From positions 20,210 to 84,209 of the forward strand of contig CAJUMM010000002.1 of the NCBI GenBank assembly GCA_910586955.1: a DNA stretch of 64,000 nt. Direction: 5' to 3'. The stretch is from an uncultured Lachnospiraceae bacterium (lineage in GTDB: Bacteria; Bacillota; Clostridia; Lachnospirales; Lachnospiraceae). The translations under genes were made by a program, and so were the position numbers. Below the pieces are notes generated by a model that saw only the letters and a list, made by a program, of their open reading frames with translations, ran no database searches and was not told where the DNA came from. Below, piece by piece: positions 1-6,712 of this stretch (the first letter of the stretch is position 1; each line of letters opens with the position of its first letter).

Positions 1-206
1 CCCAGAAGGAATTGCGGACGCATTTTTTTGCGGCCGGAAATCCTTCTAAGGGCAGAGGCCTGGCAGGGAATCTGCGGAACTGGAATAAAAATTAATTTAA
101 ACAGCAGATTTCCGGACAGGCCCAGAAGGAATTGCGGACGCATTTTTTTGCGGCCGGAAATCCTTCTAAGGGCAGGGGCCTGGCAGGGAATCTGCGGAAC
201 TGGAAT
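1..206 (+). repeat. Array A of structured spacer repeats (2 copies, first cut by window edge)
   Basis: Two copies of a family found at five other places in the window: one at 1-86 (its 5' end lies before the window) and one at 100-206. Each unit starts AACAGC and ends GCGGAACTGGAAT. An inner hairpin pairs AGAAGGAATTGCGG with its near complement CCGGAAATCCTTCT across a short loop. An outer stem pairs GATTTCC and CAGGCCC with GGGCCTG and GGGAATC. The array runs straight into the ribosome binding site of the transketolase gene. It is read as an RNA-level element on the transcribed strand. A spurious reading frame crosses it. Confidence 0.85.
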
Positions 207-253
207 AATAACTGGAATAATAACTGGAATAATACTGGAATAATAACTGGAGG
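201..253 (+). repeat. 12-bp tandem repeat merging into a Shine-Dalgarno
   Basis: TGGAATAATAAC occurs at 201-212, 213-224, 225-235 (one base short) and 236-247, then TGGAGGATG follows. The unit is the last part of the spacer repeat (ACTGGAAT), expanded. The final unit has become the GGAGG ribosome binding site of the gene starting at 264. A repeat of this kind could change length by slippage. Confidence 0.9.
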
Positions 254-263
254 ATGAATATAA

Positions 264-1100
264 ATGGATAGAGAGATCCGGGAACTTTATAAAAAAAGCT
301 ATGAACTGCGCATCCAAGCTGTTAAAATGGTATATCATGCAAAGACGGGCCATGCTGCCCCCAGCCTGTCTATGGCGGAACTGATAACCGCCCTGTATTT
401 TAAAATACTGCAGGTAGATCCAGCCAATCCCCGCTGGAAAGACCGGGATCGGTTTGTGCTTTCCAAAGGCCATGCCTGCCCCATCTACTATGCGGCGCTG
501 GCGAAACGGGGCTTTTTCCCGGAGGAAGATTTGATGGAGTACCGGGCCTTGAACAGCAAGCTCCAGGGACATCCCGATATGCGCAAATGCCCGGGAGTAG
601 ATATGACCACGGGCTCCCTGGGAAATGGGGCTTCGGCTTCCCTTGGCATGGCATTGATAGGCCAAAAAGAGAAAAAGGACTACTACGTGTATGCCATCTG
701 CGGGGACGGGGAGCTTCAGGAAGGCATTGTCTGGGAGAGTGCCCTGTACGCAGGAAACGCCCATGCGGATCACCTGATCTGGCTTGTGGATTACAACGGC
801 CTGCAGTCAGGAGGCAGTGTCAGGGAAATCCAGAACCTGGAAAGCCTGGAAGAAAAATTTAAGGGCTTTGGCTGGGATGTCCAGACCATAGACGGCCACA
901 AGATAGAGGAAATCCTGGGGGCTGTGGAGACGGCTAAGGAGCGGAAAGGAAAGCCCTCGGTTATTTTGGCAAAGACCACCAAGGGAAAGGGCGTATCCTA
1001 TATGGAAAACCAGTATCTGTGGCATATGAAAGCGCCAAATGCAGAACAGTATACACAGGCAATGGAAGAGCTTTTAAAGGAGGTACAGAGCTATGAGTAA
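264..1100 (+). CDS. Transketolase, N-terminal (thiamine-binding) subunit
   Basis: 278 aa, the N-terminal half of a split transketolase of the type common in Firmicutes and archaea. It binds thiamine diphosphate: the GDGELQEG motif near residue 150, followed about 27 residues later by an Asn (DYNG), is the classical GDG-N cofactor site. GHAAPSLS and SKGHACP near the N-terminus are substrate and cofactor contacts. The start is chosen because GGAGG lies 11 bases upstream, at the end of the 12-bp repeat. It overlaps the next gene by 8 bases, so the two halves are probably translationally coupled and form one enzyme. In this locus it may move two-carbon units from a ketose (phosphate) produced by the SDR, kinase and dehydrogenase encoded nearby. 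Confidence 0.93.
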   Translation: MDREIRELYKKSYELRIQAVKMVYHAKTGHAAPSLSMAELITALYFKILQVDPANPRWKDRDRFVLSKGHACPIYYAALAKRGFFPEEDLMEYRALNSKLQGHPDMRKCPGVDMTTGSLGNGASASLGMALIGQKEKKDYYVYAICGDGELQEGIVWESALYAGNAHADHLIWLVDYNGLQSGGSVREIQNLESLEEKFKGFGWDVQTIDGHKIEEILGAVETAKERKGKPSVILAKTTKGKGVSYMENQYLWHMKAPNAEQYTQAMEELLKEVQSYE

Positions 1101-2031
1101 GATGGTATCCACCCGTACAGGTTTCGGACAGGGACTGGTAGAACTGGCGGCAGAGAGAAGCGAAGTGATAACGGCTTCCGCAGATACCTACCGCTCCTTT
1201 GCACTGGGAGAATTTGTGGAGAAATACCCGGATCGCTACTACGAGTTCGGCATTGCGGAACAGAATATGCTCACTGCTTCCGGGGCAATGGCGGCGGAAG
1301 GCTACTGCGTCTTCGCCGTAGGCTACAGCCCCTTCCTCTCCATGCGGGCCCTTGAGCAGATCCGTACCTTTGCGGCGTATCCCAATCTGAATGTAAAGGT
1401 AGCCGCCGGCCTCTCCGGCCTTTCCGGCGATACGGACGGCGTAACCCATCAGGGGACAGAAGACATCGGCATTGTGCGCACCATTCCCAATATGACGCTG
1501 CTGTGTCCGGCAGACGCAGTGGCAGCTAAAGCATTTGTAAAGATTGCCGCAGACATTGAGGGGCCGGTGTACCTGCGCCTGGGCCGGGGGGCAACCCCCA
1601 TTCTGTACGGAGAAGATCAGGAATTTTCCTTCGGGAAAGCCATACGGGTCCGGGAGTACGGGAAAAAAGCCGTGGTGATTGCCTGCGGATCCTGCGTATA
1701 CGAAGCCGCCATGGCGGCGGACGCCCTGATGGAAAAAGGAATTGACATTACGGTTCTGGACATGCACACCATCAAGCCACTGGATGCAGACAGCATCGAA
1801 GCCTGCTGCCAGGGGGCAGACAGTGTGATTACGGTGGAGGACGGAACCATCTACGGCCTTGGAAGTGCCGTGGCAGAGACCCTTCTGGAGCGTCATATAC
1901 TGCCGAAGCATTTCCGGCGCCTGGGTCTTACCACCTTCGGAACAGCCGGAACCTACCCGGAACTGCTCCATTTCTACGGCCTGGACGCAGAAGGCATCGG
2001 GGCTGCAGTAGAGGAGCTTGCAAACTCATAA
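1093..2031 (+). CDS. Transketolase, C-terminal subunit
   Basis: 312 aa, carrying the pyrimidine-binding domain (catalytic Glu in the FGIAEQNM motif near residue 55) and the C-terminal transketolase domain. It completes the enzyme begun by the gene at 264, with which it overlaps by 8 bases. FAVGYSPFLSMRALEQIR and LRLGRG are typical family motifs. Its stop codon at 2029-2031 is directly followed by array B of the spacer repeats, which fills the whole gap to the SDR gene. Paralogues of housekeeping transketolase are often recruited into sugar catabolic operons, which is the likely role here; the exact substrate cannot be read from the sequence. Confidence 0.93.
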   Translation: MSKMVSTRTGFGQGLVELAAERSEVITASADTYRSFALGEFVEKYPDRYYEFGIAEQNMLTASGAMAAEGYCVFAVGYSPFLSMRALEQIRTFAAYPNLNVKVAAGLSGLSGDTDGVTHQGTEDIGIVRTIPNMTLLCPADAVAAKAFVKIAADIEGPVYLRLGRGATPILYGEDQEFSFGKAIRVREYGKKAVVIACGSCVYEAAMAADALMEKGIDITVLDMHTIKPLDADSIEACCQGADSVITVEDGTIYGLGSAVAETLLERHILPKHFRRLGLTTFGTAGTYPELLHFYGLDAEGIGAAVEELANS

Positions 2032-2363
2032 AACAGCGTAATCCCGTACAGCGCCCAGAAGGAATTATGGGCACATTATTAGGTGACCGTAATTCCTTCT
2101 AGACAAGGGGTGCTGGTAGGGATGAAGCGGAACTAAAATTAAAAACAGCGTAATCCCGAACAAAGCCCAGAAGGATTTACGGGCACATGTTTTCGTGACC
2201 GGAAATGCTTCTAGTAAAGGGGCTTTGGTAGGGATGAAGCGGAACTAAAATTAAAAACAGCGTAATCCCGAACAAAGCCCAGAAGGATTTACGGGCACAT
2301 GTTTTCGTGACCGGAAATGCTTCTAGTAAAGGGGCTTTGGTAGGGATGAAGCGGAACTAAAAT
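2032..2363 (+). repeat. Array B of structured spacer repeats (3 copies)
   Basis: Copies begin with AACAGC at 2032, 2144 and 2256 (period 112). Copies two and three are identical; the first differs at many sites. The outer stem covaries: copy one pairs CAGCGCCC with GGGGTGCTG, while copies two and three pair CAAAGCCC with GGGGCTTTG. The inner hairpin pairs AGAAGGATTTACGGGCAC with GTGACCGGAAATGCTTCT. The array starts on the base after the transketolase stop codon and ends in ACTAAAATAGGAGAC, the ribosome binding site of the SDR gene. Confidence 0.88.
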
Positions 2364-2376
2364 AGGAGACTTACGT

Positions 2377-3207
2377 ATGTACACACTGGAACAGCTATAC
2401 GGAATCCAAGACAACGTAATTGTCGTAACCGGCGCAGCTGGAGGCATCGGCCTGGAGCTGTGCCGGGCAATTCTGGATCTGGGGGGAAAGACAGCAGCCG
2501 TGGTCCGGAGCCAGGCCAGCCGGGACAAAGTAATGAAAGCTCTTGGGGACGCCGGGGAGGAGAGGCTTATGTGCTGCCTGGCGGATCTCACAGAGGAGAA
2601 CCAGGTAAAGACAGCTATGGAAGAGATTTATAAAAAATTCGGAGCCATCGACGGCCTGGTTAATGCAGCGGGAATGAATATCATTGAGAGCCTGGAGGAA
2701 ATGTCCATGAGTGATTTCCAGAAAGTCATGGATGCCAACTTTACGGCGGTTGTGCTCAGCTGCAAATATGCGGGGCACTATATGCTTAAGGCCGGGAAAG
2801 GCCGCATTGTAAATATTTCCTCCATGAGCACGGTAAAAGGAAAGGCCTATTATACGGCCTACGCCTCCAGCAAGGCGGCAGTGGACAGTTTTACCAGGGC
2901 CTTGGCCATTGAGTGGGCCAGGCAGGGAATTAACGTCAATTCCGTTGCGCCCAGCATGATTGTTACGGATATTAACCGCAGGCAGATAGAGGAAAACCCT
3001 GATTCCTACCGGAAACGGGTAGAGAGCATTCCCAGGGGATGTCCGGGGAAAACCCAGTGGCTGGTGTCTCCGGTGATTATGCTTCTTTCCCCCGGCTCCA
3101 TCCACTTGACGGGACAGACTATTTTTGTGGACGGCGGCTGTACGGCGGGGGATACCTTTGTCATGGAGACCCGGAGGTTTGGGGACGGCAGAGGAGCAAA
3201 AGGCTGA
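2377..3207 (+). CDS. Short-chain dehydrogenase/reductase
   Basis: 276 aa, classical SDR. The TGAAGGIG nucleotide-binding motif lies near residues 20-27, NAAG near 100, and the catalytic Ser and YASSK (Tyr-x-x-x-Lys) near 150-172. The VNSVAP motif follows. It should oxidise or reduce a hydroxyl/keto pair of a sugar or sugar acid with NAD(P)H. AGGAG lies 11 bases before the start, directly after the last spacer repeat. It is in the same direction as the transketolase genes and probably co-transcribed. The next gene is convergent, 13 bases away, with no obvious terminator between them. Confidence 0.92.
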   Translation: MYTLEQLYGIQDNVIVVTGAAGGIGLELCRAILDLGGKTAAVVRSQASRDKVMKALGDAGEERLMCCLADLTEENQVKTAMEEIYKKFGAIDGLVNAAGMNIIESLEEMSMSDFQKVMDANFTAVVLSCKYAGHYMLKAGKGRIVNISSMSTVKGKAYYTAYASSKAAVDSFTRALAIEWARQGINVNSVAPSMIVTDINRRQIEENPDSYRKRVESIPRGCPGKTQWLVSPVIMLLSPGSIHLTGQTIFVDGGCTAGDTFVMETRRFGDGRGAKG

Positions 3208-3220
3208 AATTTACAGGGAG

Positions 3221-4495
3221 TTAAGAATCTGCCGGTTCCGTATAAGCACAGCGGAAACCGATGCGCTCCGCCCGGTATTCCGGTTCGTGGGCCAGATTCA
3301 GCCAGAATATCCCTGCGCTTGCGCCGTGATACCAGTGTCCGCCCCGAAGGGCGGCCGATTCCTGGTCATTGCGGAAATAGAGGTCGCCGGGGGCACAGTC
3401 CCGGCCAAGGGGCAGGATACAGGCGGCCTTAAGGAATTGCCGGGCCTTTTCGGAAAGAGGGAGGCTGCAGGAAAAACTAGAAAATGGTTTGTGTCCATAG
3501 GTGCGATCCATACCCGGGCAGGGGCGTTCATACTGCTTCTGAGGGTGAGAGCAGCCGCCGGCCATATGGAAGTCCGGGGTTCCCCCTGCGGCAGGAGGCA
3601 TACAGGTATAGTCAAAGTAAAGGGCATGTGCGGCAGAAGGAGGAGCGAAGGAGCCGTCGGCTTTCAGGGTTTTCCAGCCGGAGCTCTCCCGGCGCTGGGA
3701 ATCACTGCAGGCTGCCTGCTCTGGATCCAGGAACAGGAGCTTGCCGTTTTCCATCCGCAGTCCGCCCACCCATTCAGCCAGGTTGCCGTTGCAGTCGAAG
3801 ACGCCCCGGAGGGTGTGGTCATGGGACCAGGCGGCGGGACCGCTTCCGGTGAGGGCTCTTCCGGAGTGTTCTCCGGGGGCAGGTGTGGACAAGGTGCAGC
3901 TGTCTTCCGGATGGAAAATATCCGTTCCGGAGTCATTGTTTCCCCGGGGAAGGGTATGGTTTTTCCAGGATAGAAGAGCAAGGCCGGCCCATTCGTAGTT
4001 GGTCATCAGATGCCAGCCGGGCCCCTTGGCGCGGCAGAAATCCAGGGCTTCGTCATATGAGAGAAAGTTCCCGGCGTTTTTTCCGGGCAGGCTTAAGGCC
4101 CGGCCTTCCAGCAGGACATTCTGATACTTGGAAATGTATACCCATGGGACACTCTGCATGGCAGGTCCTTTGGACCGTCCCTTAAGGGAAATACAGGAGG
4201 CAGCTTCTTTAGCCGTCCGGAACATGGGGTGAGGGACAGACTCGAAGACGGAGGAAATTTCATTCAGGTAATACAGGGGAATCCGGACCATCAAGGAGGG
4301 CAGCCCCCCATTGTCGTAGAGAATGGTATTTGTATATCCGGTAAGCTGTTCCACAATATCTTTGGCCGGCATTTTCTTAAGCAGAAGCCGGTGAAGCAGT
4401 CCGGCCTGCCCGGTTTCTGCGGCATAGCGCAGGGCAAAATGTTCCAGGATACCCTGCTCCAGGAACGGATAGGCGGAAAGCCTTTGCTGCAGCAT
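3221..4495 (-). CDS. SUMF1/C-type-lectin-fold protein with a DGR-variable-region-like C-terminus
   Basis: 424 aa. The region from about residue 140 to the end has the formylglycine-generating-enzyme-like (SUMF1/EgtB/PvdO) fold: HLMTNYEWAGLA, then GVFDCNGNLAEWVGG, then ALRGGHWYHG, and IGFRCAY at the end. The Cys pair needed by true formylglycine-generating enzymes is missing near the C-terminus. The RGG-x-W...G-x-x-AG-x-F-x-LNL...IGFR pattern instead matches the lectin-type target proteins of diversity-generating retroelements. The first 130 residues are unrecognised. The start is placed at 4495, not at the ATG 12 bases upstream, because GGAGGAG overlaps that upstream ATG and sits 5 bases before this one. 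Expression appears LacI-controlled (operator at 4511-4522). No reverse transcriptase is visible in the window. Confidence 0.75.
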   Translation of the reverse strand: MLQQRLSAYPFLEQGILEHFALRYAAETGQAGLLHRLLLKKMPAKDIVEQLTGYTNTILYDNGGLPSLMVRIPLYYLNEISSVFESVPHPMFRTAKEAASCISLKGRSKGPAMQSVPWVYISKYQNVLLEGRALSLPGKNAGNFLSYDEALDFCRAKGPGWHLMTNYEWAGLALLSWKNHTLPRGNNDSGTDIFHPEDSCTLSTPAPGEHSGRALTGSGPAAWSHDHTLRGVFDCNGNLAEWVGGLRMENGKLLFLDPEQAACSDSQRRESSGWKTLKADGSFAPPSAAHALYFDYTCMPPAAGGTPDFHMAGGCSHPQKQYERPCPGMDRTYGHKPFSSFSCSLPLSEKARQFLKAACILPLGRDCAPGDLYFRNDQESAALRGGHWYHGASAGIFWLNLAHEPEYRAERIGFRCAYTEPADS

Positions 4496-4510
4496 AAACT
4501 CCTCCATTTA

Positions 4511-4522
4511 ACGCAATCGATT
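4511..4522. promoter_or_regulatory. LacI-type operator (ACGCAATCGATT)
   Basis: ACGCAATCGATT contains the palindrome AATCGATT. It sits about 20 bases downstream of the -10 box of the leftward promoter for the lectin-fold gene. The same 12 bases occur inverted at 6593-6604 before the TRAP operon. A LacI-family gene lies between them, so repression by that protein is the simple reading. Confidence 0.7.
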
Positions 4523-4540
4523 CCAAAAAGTTGCGAAAAA

Positions 4541-4569
4541 AACATAACATAACACTTGCAAAAAGTCAA
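4541..4569 (-). promoter_or_regulatory. Sigma-A-type promoter of the lectin-fold gene
   Basis: On the minus strand TTGACT (4564-4569) and TATGTT (4541-4546) are separated by 17 bases. The LacI-type operator lies immediately downstream. Confidence 0.6.
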
Positions 4570-4609
4570 TCGTTGTTGTAAAAATATAAGAAACCGCTTT
4601 GTTTTTGGT

Positions 4610-4638
4610 TTGTTATTTGGGACAAAATGTAATATAAT
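4610..4638 (+). promoter_or_regulatory. Sigma-A-type promoter of the lacI-family gene
   Basis: TTGTTA (4610-4615), 17-base spacer, TATAAT (4633-4638). It is followed by a short leader with GGAAGGAG before the start at 4683. It is divergent from the promoter at 4541-4569. Confidence 0.65.
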
Positions 4639-4682
4639 TAAAAAAAGCGTCCCCATAGACAGAGAGGGAAGGAGTATTTTCC

Positions 4683-5672
4683 ATGACGATTTACGATATT
4701 GCAGAGATTGCAGGTGTATCAGCCAGCACCGTGTCGCGGGTGATCAACAACAAGCCGGGAGTAGGCTTGGAGACACGTCAGAAAATTATGAAATTAATGG
4801 AAAATTACAATTATTCCCCCAATGCGATTGCACGGGGACTGGTGAACCGCTCCTCGAAAACCATCGGAATCCTGGTGGCGGATATCCGGAATATCCATCA
4901 TATAGACGGAGCGTATTATATTGAGCGGGAGCTGATTGCCCAGGGCTATTGCTGTATTATCCTGAACACGGGAAATGAGGATGCAGACAAGGTAAATGCC
5001 ATCGAGATCCTTCACCGCCGCAGGGTGGAGGGGGTGGTGATGATGGGATCCATCTTTCAGTGTAAAGAGGTGGAGGAGGCCATTGCCCGGTGTATGAGCG
5101 ACATTCCGGTGGCTATTGTGAACGGCTGGCTGGATCTTCCAAATGTGTACGGGATCCTGTCCGATGAGATGGGCGGGGTAGTTTCCTGCGTGGATCATCT
5201 GATATCCAGAGGACATAAGAAGATCGCCTTTGTCTGCGACCGGCCTTCCAATCCCAGCAATACCTTAAAAGAACGGGGGTACTTTTCCTGTGCAGAAAAG
5301 CTTGGAATGGAGCTGAAGGACTGGGGATACCGGACGGAAAATACCCTGGAGGGAGGCGAGGAGGCTACCCTTCAGATTTTAAACGATCATCCCGATGTGG
5401 AAGGCATTATCTATGCGGTGGATCTGCTGGCGGTAGGGGGCCTGCAGGTTCTGCACGGGCGGAACATACAGGTTCCGGATCAGGTAGCCGTGGTGGGAAT
5501 CAACGATTCCACCTATGCCCAGATCTGCACCCCCACCCTGACTTCCCTGGATAATAAACGCATGGATGCCAGTGTTATGGCCGCCCGGATCCTGGTGGAT
5601 CACATATGCGGGAAGAAAACGGCCAACCGGGTGATGCTTCTGCCGGATCTGGTAGTGCGGGAGAGTACTTAA
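4683..5672 (+). CDS. LacI-family transcriptional regulator
   Basis: 329 aa. The N-terminal helix-turn-helix is complete (TIYDIAEIAGVSASTVSRV, residues 2-20) and the hinge region contains SPNAIARGLV. The rest is a periplasmic-binding-protein-like sensor domain with the usual DGIIYAVD-type and GINDS motifs. It is expected to bind the AATCGATT palindromes at 4511-4522 and 6593-6604, controlling the lectin-fold gene and the TRAP operon, with release by a sugar-derived ligand. It has its own promoter. A strong GGAAGGAG ribosome binding site precedes the start. The operator assignment is inferred from proximity and repetition. Confidence 0.92.
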   Translation: MTIYDIAEIAGVSASTVSRVINNKPGVGLETRQKIMKLMENYNYSPNAIARGLVNRSSKTIGILVADIRNIHHIDGAYYIERELIAQGYCCIILNTGNEDADKVNAIEILHRRRVEGVVMMGSIFQCKEVEEAIARCMSDIPVAIVNGWLDLPNVYGILSDEMGGVVSCVDHLISRGHKKIAFVCDRPSNPSNTLKERGYFSCAEKLGMELKDWGYRTENTLEGGEEATLQILNDHPDVEGIIYAVDLLAVGGLQVLHGRNIQVPDQVAVVGINDSTYAQICTPTLTSLDNKRMDASVMAARILVDHICGKKTANRVMLLPDLVVREST

Positions 5673-5751
5673 GGGGGCTGATGTTTTATAGCTTGGCGGA
5701 CAGTCCGAAGGATTTGTCATGTGGGTGCTGTAGGGTATGATGATCCGGACA

Positions 5752-5927
5752 CAGGAAGGGATAAGGTTTCCCCTCCAAACGAAGGCAGAGATTCCGGGGA
5801 GCTAACCACCAGGACGCACTAAGCTCATCAGCAAAGGCTTCTTCGCTAAGTGCTTTCCAGGTGGTGGATCTCCCCTTCATCTCTTAACGCCTCCAAGTGT
5901 TTGGAGGGGAAACCTTATCCCTTCCTG
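5752..5927 (+). repeat. Structured hairpin element E1
   Basis: Perfect 29-bp inverted arms at 5752-5780 and 5899-5927 enclose nested stems: AGAGAT/ATCTCT (5787-5792, 5879-5884), GGGGAG/CTCCCC (5796-5801, 5870-5875) and ACCACC/GGTGGT (5805-5810, 5860-5865), capped by a 45-nt core at 5813-5857. The core is 44/45 identical to that of E2 on the other strand, while the stems differ but still pair. This points to a structured RNA or folded single-stranded DNA rather than an ordinary terminal-repeat MITE. The coding strand is unknown; + is simply the orientation described. Confidence 0.8.
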
Positions 5928-5982
5928 CTGGCAGCATTAACAGATAACCTTCCAAATCATCAGCTATCAAGGTGGAGAATAG

Positions 5983-6050
5983 TTCCGGCAAACAAGAAAA
6001 GTTAGCTCACTGGAGATTCTATCCCCCGTTTGGAAGGGGATATTCTTCCC
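5983..6050 (-). repeat. Degenerate hairpin element E3
   Basis: Retains a short left arm (TTCCGGCAAAC), a GTTAGCTC segment and a right arm (GTTTGGAAGGGG), matching the conserved arm rule of E1 and E2. The 45-nt core is missing, so this is a deleted third copy. Confidence 0.55.
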
Positions 6051-6090
6051 TTTCGGTTAGTGGGCTATATAGTATATACAACGAGAACCA

Positions 6091-6273
6091 GCAGTCAGTG
6101 CGGAGCGTGTTCCCCGGCAAACTATTCAGGGGTTGTTAAGAGACGGAGACGAGATCCGCTCTTTAGAAAGCACTTAGCGAAGAAGCCATTGCTGATGAGC
6201 TTAGTGCGTCTTAAGAGCTAGCTCGGCGCAGTCTCTACCCCGTTTGCAGGGGAACACGCTCCGCACTGACTGC
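6091..6273 (-). repeat. Structured hairpin element E2
   Basis: Inverted arms of 32 bases (6091-6122 and 6242-6273) match at all but one position. On the minus strand the inner stems are AGAGAC/GTCTCT, a weaker GCCGAG/CTCGTC and GCTCTT/AAGAGC, followed by the 45-nt core (6166-6210 on the plus strand). Stem sequences differ from E1 at most positions but pair again. Conserved single-stranded pieces include GGATCT and CTCTTAAC. Both elements have arms of the form TTCCCCnnCAAAC / GTTTGnnGGGGAA next to the interior. Confidence 0.8.
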
Positions 6274-6527
6274 GTCTGGCATTGTATACTTTTTGGACCG
6301 TCAATATCCAAATAAGGTACAAAAATAAGAGGCGTGCATCCTCCTGCCAAGAGATGGCACCGATTGAGTATAGAGAATGTGAAGTGAGAGGAGCTGAAAA
6401 TGTCCGGTGAATGAGAAATCGATGCCGGAACTATGTTTCCTACTCTTTTATAGTTATAAAACTTATGCAATATGCACAAAAATGAAGGCCGAATTTTGGG
6501 AATAAATACAGAAAAAACATATGGTTC

Positions 6528-6556
6528 TTGCATTTTTCTACAAGGTTTGCTATATT
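6528..6556 (+). promoter_or_regulatory. Sigma-A-type promoter of the TRAP operon
   Basis: TTGCAT (6528-6533), 17-base spacer, TATATT (6551-6556). The LacI-type operator follows at 6593-6604, inside the transcribed leader. Confidence 0.65.
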
Positions 6557-6592
6557 ATCAATAACAGCTTTTTATTTTTTTACAATTAGAGA

Positions 6593-6604
6593 AATCGATT
6601 GCGT
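6593..6604. promoter_or_regulatory. LacI-type operator (AATCGATTGCGT)
   Basis: Exact inverse of the 12-base site at 4511-4522, about 37 bases downstream of the -10 box. It would act as a roadblock or start-site repressor site for the TRAP operon. Confidence 0.7.
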
Positions 6605-6712
6605 AAAATCGGTGGGAGACGGACTTGAGAATAGAAATAAATAAGCTGTAAGACATAGTCATCCGCCTTGGCGGAAATGATAAGAGAAAAGAAAGAAAGG
6701 AAGTAAAGGATT

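Larger units (their letters stand above)
5673..6712. other. 1-kb non-coding region holding hairpin elements and the TRAP promoter
   Basis: No convincing gene. The short frames here run through the hairpin elements and share translated segments only because the elements are repeated in inverse orientation. Contents: two large hairpin elements (5752-5927 and 6091-6273), a remnant (5983-6050), then about 250 bases (6280-6527) in which nothing was recognised except a weak operator-like AAATCGATGC near 6415. The TRAP promoter and operator follow, then a small leader hairpin TCCGCC-TT-GGCGGA near 6664. Confidence 0.8.

Noticed and set aside
28..243. 71-codon frame across repeat array A
   Set aside because: It is the repeat read as protein: the same peptide appears twice, and no ribosome binding site is present.
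961..1971. 336-codon minus-strand frame opposite the transketolase genes
   Set aside because: Shadow of the split transketolase, whose cofactor motifs are intact on the plus strand.
5813..6210. Hammerhead ribozyme in the 45-nt core (CTGATGAG, GAAA and GTC are present on one strand)
   Set aside because: The three motifs are not in the order and stem arrangement a hammerhead needs; CTGATGAG falls in the loop between GAAA and GTC.
5686..6221. Small frames in the hairpin-element region
   Set aside because: They lie over E1 and E2 and share translated segments only because the elements are inverted copies. No ribosome binding site or coding signal.
2257..6712. Reverse transcriptase, Avd or template repeat for the DGR-like gene
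   Set aside because: Looked for on both strands near the gene and in the rest of the window; none found by eye.
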